This document shows, piece by piece, positions 59,196 through 64,000 of a stretch of 64,000 nt of DNA. A program made the translations under genes and the position numbers. The notes under the pieces were generated by a model. The model saw nothing but the letters and a program-made list of their open reading frames with translations. It did no database searches and was not told the origin of the DNA. Position 1 is the first letter of the stretch, and each line of letters opens with the position of its first letter. Location of the stretch: NCBI GenBank assembly GCA_017509065.1, contig JAFWQM010000096.1, positions 1-64,000 on the forward strand, in the 5' to 3' direction. The DNA is from Clostridia bacterium. Lineage in GTDB: Bacteria > Bacillota_A > Clostridia > Christensenellales > Aristaeellaceae.

Positions 59196-59530
59196 AGCAA
59201 AGGCGATGACGAAGACGGCGGGGAACGCGCCGCGTCCAGAGAGCCGGGGCAGCTGAAAACCGGCAGCGAACGCTTCCCAACAAGCCCATCCCTTCCGAGC
59301 CGAAGCGGTGAAACCGGGGCTTGCGTCAAGGGCGATCTTCCTCCGGGCAAAAAACAGGGGGAGAGCGCGGCGCAGAACCGGGACTAATCGTCTTCCGTGA
59401 CGCCGCGTCAGAGCGGGAGGCTTGGAACACGAGCTTCATGAGAGGCGCCAAAACGCGCAATTTGAGTGGTACCGCGAGTTGATTTATCAGCCCGTCTCAA
59501 AGAAAAATGCTTTGGGGCGGGCTTTTCTTT
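59196..59530 (+). ncRNA. T-box leader, probable alanine specifier (GCC)
   Basis: The T-box core AATTTGAGTGGTACCGCG is at 59459-59476, and the terminator stem AGCCCGTCTCAAAG / CTTTGGGGCGGGCT (59489-59523) ends in a T run. The AG-bulge region AGAGAGCCGG (59238-59247) lies in stem I. The lower stem I helix pairs AAGG-C-GAUG (59200-59208) with CAUCCCUU (59287-59294). The loop on its 3' side reads AACAA-GCC-C, which in the glyQS layout puts GCC at 59284-59286. The UGGU bulge fits a tRNA ending ACCA, as tRNA-Ala does; it would not fit Ser. Uncharged tRNA-Ala should therefore turn on the next gene. Confidence 0.9.
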
Positions 59531-59558
59531 GCGGAAAAGGCAATGCCAAAGAAGGAAC

Positions 59559-59644
59559 GAGAGTACAGAGTACAGATATAGATACCGTACACTCTGCGGA
59601 TATGAAAAATGCACAGACATTATAAAACTGAACTCTGTACTCTC
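59559..59644. repeat. Heptamer-armed palindrome, AGAGTAC type, copy 2
   Basis: Left arm AGAGTAC, AGAGTAC, AGATATA; right arm CTGAACT, CTGTACT, CTC. A partial unit (CCGTACACTCTGC) lies in the loop. It sits between the T-box terminator and the start of the synthetase fusion gene, inside the transcript. Confidence 0.7.
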
Positions 59645-59686
59645 ATCCCCCCGCCCCCCCACAATCAAAAGACGGAGGAAAAGAAA

Positions 59687-61960
59687 ATGGACGTAACCCA
59701 TGCCCAGCACATCCCAGATCAGGTGCGGGAGGTAGCGGCCCGTATCCGGGAACTGCGCGAAATCAGCGGGTATTCCGTGGCGGAAATGGCCCGGATGACC
59801 GACGTGAGCGAGGAAACCTACCGGGCGTATGAAGCCGCCCAAATGGATCTGCCCTTTACCTTCCTGCACAAGTGCGCCCTGACCTTCAAGGTGGAAATGA
59901 TCGACCTGCTGGAAGGCCGCAGCGCCATGCTGTCCTCCTACACCATCACCCGCAAGGGCGCGGGCGAGGTAACGGCCCGAGAGCAGGGCATCGATATCCG
60001 AAACCTGGCCCCCATGTTCCGCAAGAAGATTTCGGAGCCATATTTCGTGCGCTATTCCTACGACCCCGCGCTCCAGGACAAGCCCATCCATACTACCACC
60101 CACTCCGGCCAGGAATTTGACTACATCCTGTCCGGGGCCATGAAGGTGCAGGTGGGCCGCAACGTGGAGCTGCTGCGCGAAGGCGACTCCATCTACTACG
60201 ACTCCTCCACTCCCCACGGCATGATCGCCGCCGAAGGGCACGACTGCGTGTTCCTGGCCGTGGTGCTGCCGGGCGAAGAAGTGGAAGAGCGCCAGGTGAT
60301 GCAGACCATCCGGGCCAGCCAGACGCCCGAGGACGCGCATTATGTATACGAAAAGTTCGCCCATCCCGTGGAGGACGAAACCGGCGCGCTCAAATCCATC
60401 TCTTTCTCCAACCTGGACACCTTCAACTTCGCCTTCGACGTGGTGGACGCCCTGGCCGACACCAAGCCCGAAGCCCTGGCCATGCTTCACCTGGACGAAA
60501 ACAGGCAGGAGCGGCGCTTTACCTTCCTGGATATGAAGAAGCAATCCAACCGCGCCGCCAACTATTTCCGCTCCCTGGGGATCAAGAAGGGCGACAAGGT
60601 GATGGTGGTGCTGCGCCGTCAGTATCATTTCTGGCTGAGCATGCTGGCGCTGTGCAAGATCGGGGCCATCGCCATCCCGGCCACTGACCAGCTGCTGGCT
60701 CACGACTACGAATATCGCTTTGAAAAAGCCCAGGTGGATGTGGTGCTGTGCACCGCCCACGGCAAGGCCACCGAGCACGTGGAGGAAGCCCTGCCCAAAT
60801 GTCCCTCCGTCAAGACCCTCGTGATCTGCGGCGGCACCCGGGAGGGCTGGCACGACTTTGACGCCGACTTTGCCCGCTTCTCCTCCCGCTTCCCGCGCAC
60901 CGAGGACACCGCCTGCGGCGAGGAGCCGATGGTGATGTTCTTCAGTTCCGGCACCACCGGCTATCCCAAGCTGGTCGCCCACAGCCACACCTACCCCATG
61001 GGCCATTTCATCACCGCCAAATACTGGCACTGCGTGGAACCTGGCCGCCTGCACCTGACCATCTCCGACACCGGCTGGGGTAAGGCGCTCTGGGGCAAGC
61101 TGTACGGCCAATGGCTGTGCGAGGCTGCGGTGTTCGTCTATGACTTCGACCGCTTCCACGCGGAAGAGATTCTGCCGCTCTTCAAGAAATACAACATCGC
61201 CACCTTCTGCGCACCGCCCACCATGCTGCGGATGCTCATCAAGGAAGACCTCAGCAAGTACGATCTTTCCTCCATCCACCACGCCACCGTGGCGGGCGAA
61301 GCGCTGAACCCCGAGGTGTTCTACCAGTTCCAGAAAGCCACGGGCCTGAGTCTCATGGAGGGCTTCGGCCAGACCGAAACCACCCTGTCCGTGGGCAACC
61401 TGGTGGGCATGACGCCCAAGGTCGGCTCCATGGGCAAGCCCTCGCCGCTGTTTGACGTGGACATCGTGGACCCGACCGGCAAGCCCGTGCCCGTCGGCGA
61501 GGTGGGCGAGATCGTCATCCGCCTGGGCGAGGGCAAGCCTGCCTGCGGCCTGTACCTGGGCTATGTGGGTATTGAGGACAACCACGAGGATGGCCTCTAC
61601 CACACCGGCGACACCGCCTGGCGCGACGAGGACGGCTTCTTCTGGTATGTGGGCCGGGTGGACGACCTCATCAAGTCCTCCGGCTACCGCATCGGGCCGT
61701 TCGAGATCGAAAGCGTCATCATGGAGCTGCCCTACGTGCTGGAGTGCGGCGTCAGCGCCGCACCTGATCCCGTCCGCGGCCAGGTGGTCAAGGCCAGCAT
61801 CGTGCTTATCAAGGGCAAGGAAGGCACCGAAGAACTCAAAAAGGAAATCCAGAACTACGTCAAGCAGCGCACCGCGCCGTATAAATACCCCCGCATCGTA
61901 GTCTTTAAGGACGAACTGCCCAAGACCATCAGCGGCAAGATTCAGAGGAATCTGCTGTAA
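59687..61960 (+). CDS. HTH-cupin-acyl-CoA synthetase fusion (757 aa)
   Basis: Three domains in order. An XRE-type helix-turn-helix occupies about residues 8-65 (RIRELREISGYSVAEMARMTDVSEETYRAYE). A cupin occupies about 118-195 (THSGQEFDYILSGAMKVQVG ... GDSIYYDSSTPHGM). A complete AMP-forming ligase follows from about 240 (P-loop FFSSGTTGYPKLV near 422, GFGQTETT near 559, GDTAWRDEDGFFWYVGRVDDLIKSSGYRIGP near 640, and the Lys of KTISGKIQRN at the end). The ligase probably makes an acyl-CoA; the acid is unknown. ATG at 59687 with RBS GGAGGAAAAG. Controlled by the T-box upstream. Confidence 0.92.
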   Translation: MDVTHAQHIPDQVREVAARIRELREISGYSVAEMARMTDVSEETYRAYEAAQMDLPFTFLHKCALTFKVEMIDLLEGRSAMLSSYTITRKGAGEVTAREQGIDIRNLAPMFRKKISEPYFVRYSYDPALQDKPIHTTTHSGQEFDYILSGAMKVQVGRNVELLREGDSIYYDSSTPHGMIAAEGHDCVFLAVVLPGEEVEERQVMQTIRASQTPEDAHYVYEKFAHPVEDETGALKSISFSNLDTFNFAFDVVDALADTKPEALAMLHLDENRQERRFTFLDMKKQSNRAANYFRSLGIKKGDKVMVVLRRQYHFWLSMLALCKIGAIAIPATDQLLAHDYEYRFEKAQVDVVLCTAHGKATEHVEEALPKCPSVKTLVICGGTREGWHDFDADFARFSSRFPRTEDTACGEEPMVMFFSSGTTGYPKLVAHSHTYPMGHFITAKYWHCVEPGRLHLTISDTGWGKALWGKLYGQWLCEAAVFVYDFDRFHAEEILPLFKKYNIATFCAPPTMLRMLIKEDLSKYDLSSIHHATVAGEALNPEVFYQFQKATGLSLMEGFGQTETTLSVGNLVGMTPKVGSMGKPSPLFDVDIVDPTGKPVPVGEVGEIVIRLGEGKPACGLYLGYVGIEDNHEDGLYHTGDTAWRDEDGFFWYVGRVDDLIKSSGYRIGPFEIESVIMELPYVLECGVSAAPDPVRGQVVKASIVLIKGKEGTEELKKEIQNYVKQRTAPYKYPRIVVFKDELPKTISGKIQRNLL

Positions 61961-61980
61961 TCTATATGCCAAAAACAAAG

Positions 61981-62015
61981 CACCCCTGCTCCGGTCATCG
62001 GAACAGGGGTGTTTA
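61981..62015. terminator. Bidirectional terminator hairpin
   Basis: CACCCCTG-CTCCG pairs with CGGAA-CAGGGGTG, followed by TTTATC on the plus strand; it separates two convergent genes. Confidence 0.75.
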
Positions 62016-62026
62016 TCAGTTTTGGT

Positions 62027-63043
62027 TTACGCCTGCTTCGCGCCGCATTCGGGGCAGAACTTGGCGGAGCGGGGAATGCGCTGGCCGCATTCGGAGCAGA
62101 ACTTGGTTTCGCCCGCGGGCGCGGCGGCCTGACGGACATCCTGGGGCTGCTGCGCGGGCGCGGCCTGCTGGTACTGGGGAACGGCAGGCGCCTGGGCCGC
62201 GTTTTGCATGGCCTGGGCCATCATGGCGGCGGCGCCCATCCCGGCGCCGATGCCGCCCATGCCGTTGGGATTGTTGGCGGCGTCGCGCATGGCCTCGGCG
62301 GCCTGGAACTGGGTGTACTGGTTCAGGTCTCCGACCACGCCCATGGAGGTGCGGCGGTCGATGGCCTTCTCCACTTCGTCGGGCAGGGAGATGTTTTCGA
62401 TCACGAAACTCTCCAGCTTCAGGCCCAGACTGGCGACGCGGGGAGCCAGCGTATTCAGCGCGAACTGGGACAGCTCGTCGTAATTGGCGGCCAGGTCGAG
62501 CGCGGGGATCTTGCTCTGGGCGATAGCGTCGGAAAGGCCGGAAACCAGCGTGCGCTTGATTTGCCCGGTCACGCCCTCAACAGACATGTAAGCGGTGGTG
62601 CCGAACACTTCCTTGAGGAAGGCCACGGGATCGCCTACGCGGAAGGAGTAGATGCCGAACGCCCTGAGGCGGATCATGCCGAATTCGGCGTCGCGCATCA
62701 TGACGGGATTGCTGGTGCCCCATTTCTGATCGAGGAACTGCTTGGTGTTGATGAAGTACACTTCCGCCTTGAAGGGGGAGTTGAAGCCGTACTTCCAGGA
62801 TTTGAGCGCGGTCATGATGGGCATGTTCTGAGTGGACAGCTCATACCTGCCGGGCTGGAACACGTCTGCCAGCTTGCCTTCGTTCACCATGATGGCCACC
62901 TGGCTCTCGCGCACGGTCAGCTGCGCGCCCATCATGATTTCCTTGCCGTTGTTTTCGTAGCGGTGCACCATCGTGTCGTTGGAATCGTCCTTCCACTCGA
63001 TCACGTCGATGAGCTGACCCTTCAGCATATCAAGAATACCCAT
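62027..63043 (-). CDS. SPFH-domain protein with C-terminal zinc ribbon, YdjI/virion-core-like (338 aa)
   Basis: An SPFH/prohibitin-type core lies at about residues 25-240 (YENNGKEIMMGAQLTVRESQVAIMVNEGKLADVFQPGRYEL). A Gly/Met/Ala- and Gln/Pro-rich linker is followed by a double-CxxC zinc ribbon (FCSECGQRIP, FCPECGAKQ). This is the architecture of the Bacillus YdjI-like family, implicated in membrane-stress or antimicrobial-peptide response clusters. No transmembrane helix is present. RBS AAAGGAGG. It follows no partner here; a second SPFH protein, FloA, is at 29 kb. Confidence 0.9.
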   Translation of the reverse strand: MGILDMLKGQLIDVIEWKDDSNDTMVHRYENNGKEIMMGAQLTVRESQVAIMVNEGKLADVFQPGRYELSTQNMPIMTALKSWKYGFNSPFKAEVYFINTKQFLDQKWGTSNPVMMRDAEFGMIRLRAFGIYSFRVGDPVAFLKEVFGTTAYMSVEGVTGQIKRTLVSGLSDAIAQSKIPALDLAANYDELSQFALNTLAPRVASLGLKLESFVIENISLPDEVEKAIDRRTSMGVVGDLNQYTQFQAAEAMRDAANNPNGMGGIGAGMGAAAMMAQAMQNAAQAPAVPQYQQAAPAQQPQDVRQAAAPAGETKFCSECGQRIPRSAKFCPECGAKQA

Positions 63044-63104
63044 GAGAAATTCCTCCTTTATCGGTGTTTTATGTATGTCGTTGGGTGTTTATTCGGGGGT
63101 GTAC

Positions 63105-63196
63105 AGGGATTAGGGATTAAATAAAATGCGGTTAGCAGCTTGGTTATTTGAGGAAAACAAAATAACTGATCCCTCATCCCTATTCTCTAATCCCTA
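63105..63196. repeat. Heptamer-armed palindrome, AGGGATT type
   Basis: Left arm: two AGGGATT units. Right arm: ATCCCTC, ATCCCTA, TTCTCTA, ATCCCTA. The loop is unique. It lies between the SPFH gene and the regulator at the window end. Confidence 0.75.
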
Positions 63197-63202
63197 AAAA
63201 CT

Positions 63203-64000
63203 TCACGCCTCTTCCCGACCAAGCAGGTCACGCACGCTGTCCAGCCAGGCGGATTCCGTCACGTTCATATCCAGATCCAGGTATTCCTTGATTTTCTGGA
63301 TACTGTCATTGATATGGCCATCCGTACGTTTTCCGAAGTTTTCTTTCGTTTCGGGTGCTTGCCCGTGCATGGGCATGCACACCACGCGGATATGCCGGGG
63401 GCTCAGCACCGCCACGGCGTAATAGATTCCCTCCACATAGCGGCCAAAGAAGTTGTTGCGCAGGGCGCTTTCCAGCCGCTCCTGGGCATGGCCCGAATGC
63501 TCGGAAAGATACACCTCGCCTTGCGGCATGTCGATTTCATACAGCACGCACGGCTCGTCCAGGCTCACGTGTGCGCGGATGAGCTTCATTTCGCGCATCA
63601 CGCTTTCCCATTCGCGCATTTCGCCTGCCAGCAGGGAATGAATCAATTCGTCCCGCTGGATGGTTAGCATGGTTTCTTCGTCGTAATAAGCGTCGGCATA
63701 GTCCGCCCGCAGCCGGTTCAGCACAGATACTGTCTGCGCAAGTACTTCGGTCTGCTTTTCCGCCGTTTCGCAGATCTGAAAAATCGGCAGACTGGGCCGC
63801 CCGTAGCGGAGAAATTTGGTCAGTTGCATGCCATCCAAGCTGAAAAAGCGGTAGCCTACCGCGTCGATGGCTTTGGAGTTGAGCAGGTCAATGGCTTCCT
63901 GTGGGGAAGACGCCATGTACGGCGCGCGGCAGTCCAGGCGTGCCCAGTCGATGTGATCCCGAAACTGGCTTCGCAGGTCTTCCCGGTCTGTTACAAGCAG
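63203..64000 (-). CDS. Response-regulator-like protein, 5' end beyond the window (at least 265 aa)
   Basis: The frame stays open to the window edge. The visible start (LLVTDREDLRSQFRDHIDW, then SPQEAIDLLNSKAIDAVGYRF) resembles the receiver domain of AraC/YesN regulators. A middle region (ERDELIHSLLAGEMREW-like, here QRDELIHSLLAGEMREW) resembles their linker domain. The C-terminal double AraC helix-turn-helix is missing: the protein stops after INDSIQKIKEYLDLDM and 20 further residues. It may be a truncated gene, or a regulator without DNA binding. It needs sequence beyond the window for its N-terminus. Confidence 0.7.
   Translation of the reverse strand: MLVTDREDLRSQFRDHIDWARLDCRAPYMASSPQEAIDLLNSKAIDAVGYRFFSLDGMQLTKFLRYGRPSLPIFQICETAEKQTEVLAQTVSVLNRLRADYADAYYDEETMLTIQRDELIHSLLAGEMREWESVMREMKLIRAHVSLDEPCVLYEIDMPQGEVYLSEHSGHAQERLESALRNNFFGRYVEGIYYAVAVLSPRHIRVVCMPMHGQAPETKENFGKRTDGHINDSIQKIKEYLDLDMNVTESAWLDSVRDLLGREEA

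Noticed and set aside
59408..61978. An 856-codon minus-strand frame over the HTH-cupin-ligase gene
   Set aside because: Antisense of a gene with intact catalytic motifs; the antisense product is His/Gly/Val-rich and lacks family features.

Overview
The window looks like a chromosome segment of a fairly GC-rich, Gram-positive anaerobe of the Clostridia, probably an uncultured gut or rumen lineage. The evidence is the strong AGGAGG-type ribosome binding sites and consensus sigma-A promoters. It also has a T-box leader, FloA/NfeD, the PyrK/PyrD type 1B dihydroorotate dehydrogenase pair, AsnA, a SpoVB-like flippase, and tRNAs without an encoded CCA. The species cannot be named from the sequence alone. 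Almost all of it is ordinary chromosome. The only mobile-element trace is a tyrosine-recombinase fragment beside two tRNA genes.

Layout. 0.2-4.2 kb: a secreted protein, then psuG behind a structured leader RNA, an aromatic-exporter/Cof-like fusion and a YfcE-type phosphoesterase. 4.2-12 kb: two secreted proteins, a cytidylate-kinase-like protein, an RNase PH/RdgB fusion, a C69 dipeptidase, a tail-anchored ImmA/IrrE protease and a SpoU methyltransferase. 12.2-21.5 kb: a 1902-residue surface protein (11 MucBP-like repeats, 5 SH3b domains), a CHAP/peptidoglycan-binding protein, a full-length GMP-synthase-like protein that has lost its catalytic motifs, and a tandem GNAT. 21.6-30.5 kb: PepT, a GH3 glycosidase, a flippase, an orphan LytTR regulator, FloA and NfeD. 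30.8-44.9 kb: a nearly complete UMP pathway in one direction (pyrC, carA, carB, pyrK, pyrD, pyrF, pyrE, pyrB). Two kinase-like genes, two GNATs, a NUDIX hydrolase and a YcxB-like protein are inserted in it. 44.9-49 kb: a decayed EAL signalling gene, RlmI, tRNA-Thr, tRNA-Pro, the integrase remnant and a DUF2804 protein. 49.3-55.4 kb: a seven-gene exopolysaccharide operon with overlapping or nearly touching genes. 55.6-64 kb: a leucine-rich-repeat/fibronectin surface protein, AsnA, an unlisted 53-residue peptide gene with a double-glycine-like motif, a T-box-controlled HTH-cupin-acyl-CoA-synthetase fusion, an SPFH/zinc-ribbon protein and a regulator cut by the window end.

The intergenic DNA is unusually rich in palindromic repeats. 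One class has arms made of tandem 7-base units (three different heptamers) around a unique loop. Other classes are nested mosaics of GC-rich hairpins, and in two places they supply the 3' end of a gene. The best candidates for undescribed biology are the pseudoknot-containing leader upstream of psuG, the heptamer-armed palindromes, the GuaA-like pseudoenzyme, the alanine-type T-box in front of an acyl-CoA-synthetase fusion, and the small double-glycine peptide.
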